Source of the DNA: Actinomadura syzygii
GTDB taxonomy: Bacteria > Actinomycetota > Actinomycetes > Streptosporangiales > Streptosporangiaceae
DNA: 64,000 bases
NCBI RefSeq assembly: GCF_008085905.1
Contig: NZ_VSFF01000010.1
Location: 1 to 64,000, forward strand
Direction of reading: 5' to 3'
Shown: positions 40,391 through 48,784 of the stretch, in pieces
Numbering within the stretch: the first letter of the stretch is position 1
Layout of the letters: each line of letters begins with the position of its first letter
Translations under genes and position numbers: made by a program
Notes under the pieces: generated by a model
Told to the model about the DNA's origin: nothing
What the model saw: the letters and a program-made list of their open reading frames with translations, nothing else
The model's database searches: none

Positions 40391-41080
40391 ATGAACGCCC
40401 CAGCGCCGTACGAGCCGAGGGTTCCGTCCGACAGCATGCCGCCGGGGCGCGCGGCGCTCAGCGTGACCTGGGCGGCGCTGCCGTTCCTGACGCTCGGCTA
40501 CGCCACGCCGTTCACCTTCGCGGCGGCGGCGCTGTGGCGGCGCAGCGCGCACCTGCTGGTGTCCACGGCGGCGTACGTCGGCGTGTTCGCGCTGATGATG
40601 GTCCTGGTGCCGGACATGGGCAAGGACGACGGCGCGGAGCGCTACGTCGGGATGCTGATGTTCGTCCTCGCCGTGGTGGGCTGCGCGCACGCGTTCATCA
40701 TCCGGCGCCGCGTGTTCGACCCGCACGGGCTGTCGGCGGTCGACAACGAGGCCGTGGTCGAGCGCGTCAAGCGGCGGCGGCTGCTGCGCGACAAGGCGCG
40801 CGCGCTGGCCGAGTCCGACCCGGGCCTCGCCAGGGAGCTGCGGATCGGGCGTCCCGACCTGCCGCGCCAGTACAACGACGGCGGGCTCGTCGACGTCAAC
40901 CACGCCCCGCCGGAGGCGCTCACGCTGCTGCCCGGCGTCACCCCCGAGCTGGCCGCGCGGATCGAGCGGGTGCGGGCGGAGACGGGCGGGTTCATGTCCG
41001 CCGAGGAGCTGTCGGCGGTGGCGGGGCTGCCGCCGTCCCTCACCGGCGACCTCGCCGACTACGCCGTCTTCATCCGCTGA
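40391..41080 (+). CDS. membrane protein with ComEA-type helix-hairpin-helix
   Basis: A 229-residue protein with hydrophobic segments at about residues 25-50, 55-75 and 85-100, then a charged cytoplasmic region. It ends in a helix-hairpin-helix pair (LVDVNHAPPEALTLLPGVTPELAARIERVRAETGGFMSAEEL...). The C-terminal motif is the T2SS-K/ComEA-like DNA-binding fold, but no competence genes are nearby. It is likely a membrane-anchored protein of unknown role, common in actinomycetes. It precedes the LigD-like gene by 19 bases and may be co-transcribed. Confidence 0.75.
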   Translation: MNAPAPYEPRVPSDSMPPGRAALSVTWAALPFLTLGYATPFTFAAAALWRRSAHLLVSTAAYVGVFALMMVLVPDMGKDDGAERYVGMLMFVLAVVGCAHAFIIRRRVFDPHGLSAVDNEAVVERVKRRRLLRDKARALAESDPGLARELRIGRPDLPRQYNDGGLVDVNHAPPEALTLLPGVTPELAARIERVRAETGGFMSAEELSAVAGLPPSLTGDLADYAVFIR

Positions 41081-41099
41081 TCGCGGGTACGGATCGGGC

Positions 41100-42140
41100 G
41101 TGACCCCGAAGAAGCGGAAGAACAATAACGACGGCGACCGGCTCGCCGAGTACCGGGGCAGGCGGGACGCGGGGCGGACGCCGGAGCCCGTCCCGGCTGA
41201 TCGGGCGGCGCCGCGCGGGGACGACGACACATTCGTCGTCCAGGAGCACCACGCGACCAGCCTGCACTGGGACCTGCGCCTCGAACGCGACGGGGTGCTC
41301 GTGTCGTGGGCCGTCCCGAAGGGCCTGCCGTGGAGCCCGGACACCAACCACCTCGCCGTCCGCACCGAGGACCATCCGCTGGAGTACGCGACGTTCGAGG
41401 GCGAGATCCCGCGCGGCGAGTACGGCGCCGGGACGATGACCATCTGGGACGCGGGCACCTACGAGACGGAGAAGTGGTCCGAGCGCGAGGTCAAGATCGT
41501 GATGCGCGGCGCGCGGGTGTCCGGCCGGTACGTGCTGTTCCGGACGCGCGGCGAGAACTGGATGATCCACCGGATGGACCCGCCCGCCGACCCGGGCGCC
41601 GAGCCGCTGCCGGAGTCGGTGCGCCCGATGCGGCCGGTCGAGCGGGCGCGGCTGCCGCGCGACCAGGGCGCCTGGGCCTTCGAGTTCGCGTGGGGCGGAC
41701 GCCGCCTCGCCGCCTACGTCGAGGGCGGCCGGACCCGGTTCACCGACGACCGGGGCCGTCCGGTCGACGGGCCCGGCGGGCTCGGCTCCCGGCTCGGCGC
41801 CGCGCTCGGCTCCCGCCCGGCGCTGCTGGACGGGGAGGTCGCCGTCCTGGACGGCCGCGAGACGTACCTGATCGTCGACCTGCTGCACCTGGACGGGCAT
41901 CCGCTGCTGGACGTCCCATACCGGGAGCGGCGGGAGCGGCTCGACGGGCTCGGCCTGTCGGGTCCGACCTGGCAGACGGCGCCGTGGTACCCGGGCGACG
42001 GCGCCGCCGTCCGGGACGCCGCCGCCGCGCAGGGCCTGCCGGGCGTCGTCGCCAAGCGCCTCGACTCCCGCTACGAGCCGGGCGGGGAGTCGGACGACTG
42101 GCGCTTCGTCCCCGCCGCCTCCGCGAACAGGTCTCAGTAG
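41100..42140 (+). CDS. LigD 3'-phosphoesterase with degenerate ligase-like domain
   Basis: A 346-residue protein. Residues ~40-175 are the LigD phosphoesterase domain, with the metal motif in QEHHATSLHWDLRLERDG and the GEIPRGEYGAGTM block intact. It should therefore trim 3' ends during end joining. Residues ~190-340 align with the adenylation domain of ATP-dependent ligases (LLDGEVAVLDG, LIVDLLHLDGHPLLD, GVVAKRLDSRYEPG). However, the nucleotidyl-lysine motif KxDGxR reads AWGGRR, so both the Lys and Asp are gone, and the OB-fold domain is missing. It is probably a non-ligating accessory nuclease. No ku or polymerase gene is adjacent. GTG start. Confidence 0.85.
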   Translation: MTPKKRKNNNDGDRLAEYRGRRDAGRTPEPVPADRAAPRGDDDTFVVQEHHATSLHWDLRLERDGVLVSWAVPKGLPWSPDTNHLAVRTEDHPLEYATFEGEIPRGEYGAGTMTIWDAGTYETEKWSEREVKIVMRGARVSGRYVLFRTRGENWMIHRMDPPADPGAEPLPESVRPMRPVERARLPRDQGAWAFEFAWGGRRLAAYVEGGRTRFTDDRGRPVDGPGGLGSRLGAALGSRPALLDGEVAVLDGRETYLIVDLLHLDGHPLLDVPYRERRERLDGLGLSGPTWQTAPWYPGDGAAVRDAAAAQGLPGVVAKRLDSRYEPGGESDDWRFVPAASANRSQ

Positions 42141-42757
42141 GCCACGGTGATGCGGCGGCGGACGGCCTGGTTCTTCTCCAACTCGTCCACGACCGCGACG
42201 GCGTAGTCCTCGGCGCTGATGGAGCTGTTGCCGTCGGCGTCGGTGAGCAGGGAGTCGCCGCCGACCCGGAACTCGCCGGTGCGCTCGCCGGGCTGGATCA
42301 CCGCGGCCGGGGAGATGTACGTCCAGTCCAGGTCGCCGGCCTCGTCGCGGATCAGGTCCAGCAGGGCGCCCTGGGCGAGGGCCTCGCCCTTGTACTCGGC
42401 GGGGAATTCGGGCGTGTCGACCAGCCGGACGCCGGGCGCGACCTCCAGGCTGCCCGCCCCGCCGACCACGATCAGCCGCCGGATCCCGGCCTGGCGCAGC
42501 CCGGCGAGCACGCCGCGGCCGGCGGCGAGCAGCGGTCCGGTCGCCTCCGATCCGTCGCGGGGCGGGGCGATCGCCAGCACGACGGCGTCGTGGTCGTCGG
42601 CGTATTGGGCGACGGCCGCCGCGTCGCTCGCCTCGCCGGGGGCCGTCCCCTCCGCCCCGCTGCGGGTCATGCCGGACACCGAGTGGCCCCGGCCGAGCGC
42701 CTCCGCCGCGACGCGGCTGCCGATCATCCCGGTCTCGCCGATCACGAGAATCCTCAT
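42134..42757 (-). CDS. NAD(P)-binding atypical SDR
   Basis: A 207-residue NmrA/YwnB-like atypical short-chain dehydrogenase: GETGMIGSRVAAEALGRGHSV at the N-terminus and a C-terminal NSSISAEDYAVAVVDEL segment. The classical YxxxK pair is absent, as in this subfamily. AAGGAGG stands directly before ATG 42757, which is chosen over an in-frame ATG at 42778. It is divergent from the HxlR gene over shared operator-like repeats, so it is the likely regulated partner. Its end overlaps the LigD-like gene by 7 bases. Confidence 0.85.
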   Translation of the reverse strand: MRILVIGETGMIGSRVAAEALGRGHSVSGMTRSGAEGTAPGEASDAAAVAQYADDHDAVVLAIAPPRDGSEATGPLLAAGRGVLAGLRQAGIRRLIVVGGAGSLEVAPGVRLVDTPEFPAEYKGEALAQGALLDLIRDEAGDLDWTYISPAAVIQPGERTGEFRVGGDSLLTDADGNSSISAEDYAVAVVDELEKNQAVRRRITVAY

Positions 42758-42817
42758 CGGTCCTCCTTGAAAGATCATCAGAACGCCATTTGATCATCGC
42801 CGTCTTCGAGATTGACG

Positions 42818-42865
42818 GTATCCTTTGGATACTGGTTACTACAAAGAACCTTTGGTACCCTTTGG
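42818..42865. promoter_or_regulatory. operator-like repeats between SDR and HxlR genes
   Basis: GTATCC-ttt-GGATAC (42818-42832) is a perfect inverted repeat. The heptamer CCTTTGG occurs at 42822, 42849 and 42859. HxlR regulators commonly bind paired repeats of this kind in the divergent promoter of an oxidoreductase gene. Confidence 0.65.
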
Positions 42866-42870
42866 AAACC

Positions 42871-43221
42871 ATGAAGGGTGACGCGTTCGATCCGGACTGC
42901 CCGACCCGCCTGGTCCTCGACCGCATCGGCGACAAGTGGTCGGTGCTCGTCGTGCTGAGCCTCTCCGACGGCCCGAGCCGCTTCACCCGGCTGCGCGACC
43001 GGATCGGCGGCGTCACGCCGAAGGTGCTCACCCAGACGCTCCGCGCGATGGAGCGCGACGGCCTCCTCACCCGGACGGTCTTCCCCGAGGTTCCGCCGCG
43101 AGTCGAGTACGCGCTGACGCCCCTCGGGAAGTCGCTGCGGACGCCCATCGAGGCCATCGCCGAGTGGGCGGAGGAGAACGTCGAGGCCGTCGTCGCCTCC
43201 CGCGAGAGCCACCTCGTCTGA
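42871..43221 (+). CDS. HxlR-family transcriptional regulator
   Basis: A 116-residue winged-helix protein of the HxlR group (CPTRLVLDRIGDKWSVLVVLSLSDGPSRFTRLRDRIGGVTPKVLTQTLRAMERDGLLTR...). One cysteine (residue 10) lies at the conserved N-terminal position used for redox or aldehyde sensing in several members. The start at ATG 42871 places the operator repeats upstream of the gene rather than inside it. Regulation of the divergent SDR gene, and of itself, is likely. Confidence 0.9.
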   Translation: MKGDAFDPDCPTRLVLDRIGDKWSVLVVLSLSDGPSRFTRLRDRIGGVTPKVLTQTLRAMERDGLLTRTVFPEVPPRVEYALTPLGKSLRTPIEAIAEWAEENVEAVVASRESHLV

Positions 43222-43376
43222 ACCCCCGGCGGCAGAGGGAACCGGGACGGTCCGTACGCCATCAAACGGGCTAAGCGTCCACTTCGGCGCGCCGCCACTG
43301 AAACACGGTGGTAGCGGGCTAGAGTCCCGCCCTGGAGCGGGCGGCGGGGACGGGCTGGAAGCGGGGACAACTGCAG

Positions 43377-44093
43377 ATGATGGGCAAGACGCACGCCCTC
43401 AGCGGGGCGCTGGCATGGCTCGCGGCCGTGCCGGTGATCGCGCAGGAGGGGCTGCTCGGCGACCACGCGGTGTCGCTGTCGGCGGAGCAGGTCGCGGCGG
43501 GCGCCGTCGTCTGCGCGGGCGCGGCGATCCTGCCCGACATCGACCACCACAACGGGCGCATCGCCAACACGTTCGGGCCCATCACGCACCACATGTGCAA
43601 GTGGATCGGCAAGCTGTCGGGCGGGCACCGGCACGCCACCCACTCGATCCTGTTCGCCGTCGCGATGGGCCTCGCGATGGACTTCCTCGCCACCCACTAC
43701 GTCTACGCCTGGTGGGCCTGCCTGTTCATGATCGTCGGCCTCGGGCTGCGCGGGATCGGGCTGGACTTCGAGGGCAAGGAGCCGCAGTCCGCGCTCGCCG
43801 ACTGCGCGCTCGCCCTCGTCGCGGTCTGGCTGATGCACAACATCGACATGAGCTTCGTCGGGTTCGCGGTCGGGCTCGGCTGCTTCGCGCACGTGGTCGG
43901 CGACTGCCTGACACCGCGGGGCTGTCCGGTGTTCTGGCCGCTGCCGTACCGGATCGACGTCCCGGTCATCCCGAAGACGGACGGCAAGGTGGAGCGGTGG
44001 GTGGTGATGCCCGTCCTCACGCTCGGCGTCGCCGTCCTCGCCATCCGGTCGGTGCTCGGCGACACGACCACCCAGTGGCTGACCAGGGGCTGA
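43377..44093 (+). CDS. YdjM-type metal-dependent membrane hydrolase
   Basis: A 238-residue LexA-binding / YdjM-like inner-membrane protein. The metal ligands are visible at the N-terminus (GKTHALSGAL), in the loop ILPDIDHHNGRIANTFGPITHHMCK and in GHRHATHSILF, with a late HVVGDCLTPRGCPVFWP motif. Four to five transmembrane segments are predicted. The family is assigned as putative metal-dependent hydrolases; the substrate is unknown. Confidence 0.87.
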   Translation: MMGKTHALSGALAWLAAVPVIAQEGLLGDHAVSLSAEQVAAGAVVCAGAAILPDIDHHNGRIANTFGPITHHMCKWIGKLSGGHRHATHSILFAVAMGLAMDFLATHYVYAWWACLFMIVGLGLRGIGLDFEGKEPQSALADCALALVAVWLMHNIDMSFVGFAVGLGCFAHVVGDCLTPRGCPVFWPLPYRIDVPVIPKTDGKVERWVVMPVLTLGVAVLAIRSVLGDTTTQWLTRG

Positions 44094-44110
44094 CCCGCGC
44101 GGGCCGGTGA

Positions 44111-44701
44111 TCAGCCGAGCAGGTCGCCGAACTCGCCGCAGGTCAGCGACATCCAGGGCCGGACGACCTGGTCGTCCCACATGGCGAGGACCATCACCCG
44201 CCGCACCCCGGGGACGGTCTGCGCGGTGCACGCGAGCTGCCCCAGGGCGATCCGCGACCAGCCGACCGCGGCGGCGTCGGGCTTGGCCTCGCTCAGCGTC
44301 CGGCCGGAGGACACGGTCACGTCGACGTTGATCTCACCCTGCCGGTCCCCCGCCCTGACCGCGACGTTCCGCCCCTCGGGCACCGCGCTGCGCAGGCCGT
44401 TGCGCCGCTCCAGGGACGTCACCGGGACGCTGAGCTGCGTGATGCTCAGGTACGGCTGGCCCGGCAGTCCCGGCCGGACCACGGGGACGAGCTTGCCGCC
44501 CTTCACCAGGTAGATCGTGAGGGTCGCGGCCTTGCCCGCCGCGACCGGCGGACCGCCCGCGCCGATGATCCCGGTCGGCTGGATCCCGAGGCCCCCCTCC
44601 ATCGGGACGAGCCGCGCCGTCACCGCCGCGAGCGCCGCCGCCGCGACGAGCACGGCTAGCGCCTTGCGCGGCAGGGTGAACGTCCATGACCGGTGTCTCA
44701 T
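44111..44701 (-). CDS. GerMN-like exported protein of a two-component operon
   Basis: A 196-residue protein with an N-terminal membrane anchor (LPRKALAVLVAAAALAAVTARLV). A GerMN-like domain follows (ATLTIYLVKGGKLVPVVRP, SITQLSVPVTSLERRNGLRSAVPEG). The two cysteines (QLACTAQ, SLTCGEF) could form a disulfide outside the cell. Its ATG overlaps the histidine kinase stop as ATGA. The layout regulator-kinase-GerMN protein parallels mtrAB-lpqB, suggesting it modulates the kinase from the outer face (inference). Confidence 0.75.
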   Translation of the reverse strand: MRHRSWTFTLPRKALAVLVAAAALAAVTARLVPMEGGLGIQPTGIIGAGGPPVAAGKAATLTIYLVKGGKLVPVVRPGLPGQPYLSITQLSVPVTSLERRNGLRSAVPEGRNVAVRAGDRQGEINVDVTVSSGRTLSEAKPDAAAVGWSRIALGQLACTAQTVPGVRRVMVLAMWDDQVVRPWMSLTCGEFGDLLG

Positions 44702-46248
44702 GAGGGGCCGTCCCGCCGCTCGTCGTCCCGCCGTTCGTCGTCCCGCCGCTCGTCGTCCCGCTCTTGGTCGTCCTGCTCTTCGGGGAGCCACAGGGTGAAG
44801 ACGGCGCCGCCGTCCGGGTCGTTGGCGGCGTCCAGCGAGCCGCCGTGCAGCACCGCGTTCTCCCTGGCGATGGACAGGCCGAGGCCGCTGCCCTCGCTGC
44901 GCGAGCGCGCCGCCTCCGACTTGACGAACCGGTCGAAGACCACCGCGAGCAGGTCGCCCGGCAGGCCGGGGCCGGAGTCGGACACGACGACCTCCACGCC
45001 CGCCGCGCCGTCCCGCCCGGCGCGGCCGAAGCGCAGCGCGACCGGCGGGCGGCCGTGCTTCAGCGCGTTCCCGGCGAGGTTCGCGACGATCACGTCGAAC
45101 CGGCGCGGGTCGAGGCGCGCGAACAGGTCGGACGGGCCGTCCACGGCGACCTCGTCGTGCCAGCCCCGCGCGCGGAGAGTGGCGGCGACGGCGTCGGCGA
45201 CGTTCACGTCGTCCAGGACGAGCGCGGCCGCGCCCGCGTCGAACCGGCTGATCTCGATCAGGTGCTCGACGAGCTGCCCGAGCCGCCGGGTCTCGCCCGC
45301 GACGAGCCGCGCCGCGGCGCCCCCACCCGCCGCCGCGGCCTCCTCGGCCAGCAGGTCGGTCATCGCGACCATCGAGGTCAGCGGCGTGCGCAGCTCGTGC
45401 GAGACGTCCGCGACGAACCGGCGGGACGCGGCCTCCATCGCGCGCAGCTCGGTCACGGTCCGCTCCAGCGCCTCGGCGGTGGTGTTGAACGTGCGGGCGA
45501 GGTCGGCCAGCTCGTCGCCGCCGCGCACGGCCACCCGCGTCTCCAGCTCGCCCGCGCCGAGCGCGCGGGCGGCGGCGCCGAGGCGGCGGACCGGACGCAG
45601 CACCCCGCCGGTCGCGAGCAGCGCGAGGCCGAGCGCGGCGACCAGCGCGGCGGCGTCCGCGAGCAGCAGCGCGCGGGTGAACAGCCGCAGGTCGGCGGCC
45701 TCCCGGCTGAGGCTCGCCGACACGAACACCATCGGCGGGGTCGTCCGCCACGGCTCGTCGGTCGTCGTCTGGTAGCCGGTGGCGCGCGCGCCGACGAGCA
45801 GGTAGGGCTTGCCGTCCCGGATGATCCGCTGGAACACGAGCCCGTCCTTCGCGCGGTCGGCGAACTCGCGGGTGACCGGCACGTCGAGCTGCGCCGGGTC
45901 GGGGAGCGGCACCGGGCGGGTCAGCGGCACGGGCACCGCGGCGGCGTGCCGGCCGGCGCCCGACAGGGCCTCCACGAGCTGTGCGCGGACGAGCTCGTCC
46001 ACGTCCGGGGGGAGCTGCGGCGGGATCTGCCGGGCGAGGGTGTCGCGGACCTCGGTCAGCACCGCGTCCTGCGCCCGCTGCAGCATCAGCCGCCTGAGCA
46101 GGACGTAGGAGATCCCGGACGCGAGCAGCGCGGCGAACAGCGCGACCGCGGTGAACGCCGCCGTCAGCCGCACCCGCAGCCCGACCGACCGCGGGCCCCG
46201 CCCGCCGGTCGCCCGCGTCTCACCGGTCGCCCGCGTCCCGGCGGTCAT
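44698..46248 (-). CDS. sensor histidine kinase
   Basis: A 516-residue membrane kinase. TM1 is at about residues 25-50, an extracytoplasmic sensor spans about 50-190, TM2 is near 195-220, and a HAMP domain follows. The dimerisation helix carries the phosphorylated His (VADVSHELRTPLTSM), and the ATPase boxes follow (N box LAGNALKHGRPP, G1 SDSGPGLPG, G2 GSGLGLSI). The last ~20 residues are a DDERR repeat made by a 15-base tandem duplication (44705-44775). It is coupled to the response regulator by an ATGA overlap. The signal is unknown. Confidence 0.9.
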   Translation of the reverse strand: MTAGTRATGETRATGGRGPRSVGLRVRLTAAFTAVALFAALLASGISYVLLRRLMLQRAQDAVLTEVRDTLARQIPPQLPPDVDELVRAQLVEALSGAGRHAAAVPVPLTRPVPLPDPAQLDVPVTREFADRAKDGLVFQRIIRDGKPYLLVGARATGYQTTTDEPWRTTPPMVFVSASLSREAADLRLFTRALLLADAAALVAALGLALLATGGVLRPVRRLGAAARALGAGELETRVAVRGGDELADLARTFNTTAEALERTVTELRAMEAASRRFVADVSHELRTPLTSMVAMTDLLAEEAAAAGGGAAARLVAGETRRLGQLVEHLIEISRFDAGAAALVLDDVNVADAVAATLRARGWHDEVAVDGPSDLFARLDPRRFDVIVANLAGNALKHGRPPVALRFGRAGRDGAAGVEVVVSDSGPGLPGDLLAVVFDRFVKSEAARSRSEGSGLGLSIARENAVLHGGSLDAANDPDGGAVFTLWLPEEQDDQERDDERRDDERRDDERRDGPS

Positions 46249-46934
46249 GGGGCGGCGAACCGGTAGCCGAAGCCCCGCACGGTCTCGATCAGCCGCGGCT
46301 CGGCGGGCTCGTCCTCGATCTTCGCGCGGACGCGCTGCACGCAGGCGTCCACCAGCCGCGAGTCGCCCGGATAGGTGTGCTCCCACACCTCGGCGAGCAG
46401 GTGCTGGCGGGTCAGCGCCTGGCCGGGGCGGCGCGCGAGCTCCAGCAGGAGCCGCAGCTCGGTCGGGGTGAGGCGCAGGTCGGTCCCGGCCTTGGTGACC
46501 TTCAGCGACGTCCGGTCGATGACGAGGTCGCCGTAGACGGAGCGGTCGACGAGGGTGTGGTCGGCGCGCCGCAGCACGGCGCGGATGCGGGCGTCCAGCA
46601 CCCGCGGCTCGACCGGCTTCACCACGTAGTCGTCGGCGCCCGCCTCCAGGCCGAGGACGACGTCGAGGTCGTCGCCGCGCGCGGTGAGCAGGATCACCGG
46701 GAGCGCCCCGCCGCCGCACAGGTCGTCGCGGCGGATCCGGCGGCACACCTCGATGCCGTCGATGCCGGGGAGCATCACGTCCAGGATCGCGATCTCGGGA
46801 CGGCGGGCGCGCAGCGCCGCCAGCCCGTCCTCGCCGGTCGCGCGGGACGTGACGCCGTGTCCCTGGCGGGTGAGGGCCAGTTCCAGGGCGGTCCGCGCGG
46901 CCGGGTCGTCCTCCACGAAGAGAATGCTCGCCAC
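46245..46934 (-). CDS. OmpR-family response regulator
   Basis: A 229-residue regulator. The receiver domain has the acidic pair (FVEDDPAAR), phospho-acceptor Asp in IAILDVMLPGIDG and Lys in YVVKPVEPR. The winged helix has RLTPTELRLLLELARRPGQALTRQHLLAEVWE and the ending RLIETVRGFGYRF. GTG 46934 is the start that places the first strand (ASILFVEDD) correctly. It is the first gene of a three-gene operon with kinase and GerMN protein, divergent from the GT-C gene. Confidence 0.93.
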   Translation of the reverse strand: MASILFVEDDPAARTALELALTRQGHGVTSRATGEDGLAALRARRPEIAILDVMLPGIDGIEVCRRIRRDDLCGGGALPVILLTARGDDLDVVLGLEAGADDYVVKPVEPRVLDARIRAVLRRADHTLVDRSVYGDLVIDRTSLKVTKAGTDLRLTPTELRLLLELARRPGQALTRQHLLAEVWEHTYPGDSRLVDACVQRVRAKIEDEPAEPRLIETVRGFGYRFAAP

Positions 46935-47035
46935 CCGGACATTATTCGCCACCGGAGATCGTCCGCCGCCGAGTGTCACAGGATCCGGACATCGCGCGGA
47001 CAAGATCATGACAGTGCGCGCCGACGGTGGACGCC

Positions 47036-48784
47036 ATGACGCCCGCCATCGCCCCGCCCCGGATCCCGGCCGGCTCGGCCACGCCCGCTCCCCCGCGTCC
47101 CGCGCGGCGGCCGGGGGCCCTGCCGTGGCTGCTCGTCGCGGGGACGGTCGCGCAGGTGCTCGTCCGGCTCTGGTTCGCCCGCGCCCGGACGGGCCCCGCC
47201 GCCGACCCGGACGAGACCGGCTACCTCGTCGCGGCCCGGTGGCTCGCGGGCGGGCCGGGCGGCGACCTGACCGGGCACACGTTCTACCAGGGAGGATATC
47301 CGCTGCTGCTGTCCCCCGCGTACTGGTTCACGCACGACCCGGCGACGGTGTACACGCTGGTCATGGGGATCAACGCGGTGCTGGGCGCGCTGCTGTTCCC
47401 GCTCGGGTACGCGGCGGCGCGCCGTTTCGGGTTCGGCCGCCGCGCCGCGCCGCCCATCGCGTTCGCGGCGGCACTGCTGCCCGCGACGACGTTCTTCGGC
47501 GCGTTCGCGCTCGCGGACGCGGTCCTGCCGGCGCTGGTGCTCGCCTGGCTGCTGGCGCTCGACCGGTTCGCCCGGCACGGCCGGGCATCGGACGCGGTCG
47601 CGGCGAGCCTCGCGGCGTCGTACATGGCGACCGTCCACACGCGCGGGACGGTGCTGCTCGCCGTCCACGTGGGCGCCTTGATCGCGGTGGCGGTCACGCG
47701 GCGAAGCGTCCGCGCGGCGGCCGTCGGCGGCTGCGCGGCGGCGGCCGGGCTCGCGGCGGGCACGGCGCTGAACGCGCACGTCCGCGCCGCGCTGTATCCG
47801 AGGGGCGCGCGGGACCTCGCCGAGCTGCTGGAGACGCGGCTCGCCTCGGTACCCGGCCAGGAGTGGGCGCTGTCGGGCGCGGCCGGGCAGGTCTGGTACC
47901 TGATCGTCTCCACCTGGGGACTCGCCGGGGCGGGCCTCGTCGCCGTCGCGGCGGTGCTCGTCCGCCGCCGCGCGGCCGCCGCCGACCGGACGATGGCGGC
48001 AGTCGTCCTGGCGGCGACGTTCGGGATCGCCTACGCCTCGTCCGCCGCGCTCCCCGACGAGCACCGGGTCGGCAACTTCGCCTACGGCCGGTACCTGTCG
48101 TGCGTGGCCCTCGTGTACGCGCTGGCGGGGGCGGCGGCGCTCGCCCGGTCGCACGGCCGGACGGCGCTCCGGCTCACGGCGGCGGCCGTGATCGCCGTGG
48201 AACTCGCCGGGCTGTGCGTCACCGCCTACGCGGGCGAGCGGCTCCGCACCCACAAGTTCATCGGCTTCGACTTCCCGGAGGTCATGTTCCTGACCGGCGA
48301 CCGCGCCGCGCTGCACCTCCAGGAGGCGACGCTCGTCGCGTGCGCCCTGCTCTGCGGTTTCCTCGCGCTGTCCAGGCTCGGCGGACGCCGCGCCGTGCCC
48401 GCCATGGCCGCCGCCCTCGCCGTCGTCGGCCTGGCGGCGCTGACGTCCGCGATGGGGCCGTCGCCGCGGCGCCAGTCCCCGCCGCCGCCGTTCCCCGGCC
48501 CGGCGGCGGGCGGCGTCGCCGCGGACGTGTCGCTCAACTGGGTCGCCAAGGTCAAGCTGCAGGTCCCGGTGTGGTGGACGCGCGTCGACCGCGTCGACAT
48601 CCGCGCCGGACGCCCGCCCGCGGAGGGCGTGTGCACGGTCGTCGTCGCCCTGCCGGACGGGACGCCGCCCGAGGCGTCCTGGCCCGGGCACCCCGACGGG
48701 TGGCGCCCGCACACGGGCCGGACAGGACCGGACGGCTGGGTGAGCTGGCACGCCCCGTCCTGCCCGGCGGCGCGCGGTCAGTAG
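47036..48784 (+). CDS. GT-C-type membrane glycosyltransferase-like protein
   Basis: A protein of about 582 residues with roughly 11-12 transmembrane segments between residues 30 and 470, and a soluble C-terminal part. The first extracytoplasmic loop carries an acidic motif (DPDETGYLVAARWL) typical of ArnT/PMT-type glycosyltransferases that use lipid-linked sugars. The Pro-rich linker (PSPRRQSPPPPFPGP) joins the C-terminal beta-type domain. GTG 47027 is an alternative start. The donor and acceptor are unknown; a role in cell-envelope glycan modification is inferred from the fold. Confidence 0.7.
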   Translation: MTPAIAPPRIPAGSATPAPPRPARRPGALPWLLVAGTVAQVLVRLWFARARTGPAADPDETGYLVAARWLAGGPGGDLTGHTFYQGGYPLLLSPAYWFTHDPATVYTLVMGINAVLGALLFPLGYAAARRFGFGRRAAPPIAFAAALLPATTFFGAFALADAVLPALVLAWLLALDRFARHGRASDAVAASLAASYMATVHTRGTVLLAVHVGALIAVAVTRRSVRAAAVGGCAAAAGLAAGTALNAHVRAALYPRGARDLAELLETRLASVPGQEWALSGAAGQVWYLIVSTWGLAGAGLVAVAAVLVRRRAAAADRTMAAVVLAATFGIAYASSAALPDEHRVGNFAYGRYLSCVALVYALAGAAALARSHGRTALRLTAAAVIAVELAGLCVTAYAGERLRTHKFIGFDFPEVMFLTGDRAALHLQEATLVACALLCGFLALSRLGGRRAVPAMAAALAVVGLAALTSAMGPSPRRQSPPPPFPGPAAGGVAADVSLNWVAKVKLQVPVWWTRVDRVDIRAGRPPAEGVCTVVVALPDGTPPEASWPGHPDGWRPHTGRTGPDGWVSWHAPSCPAARGQ

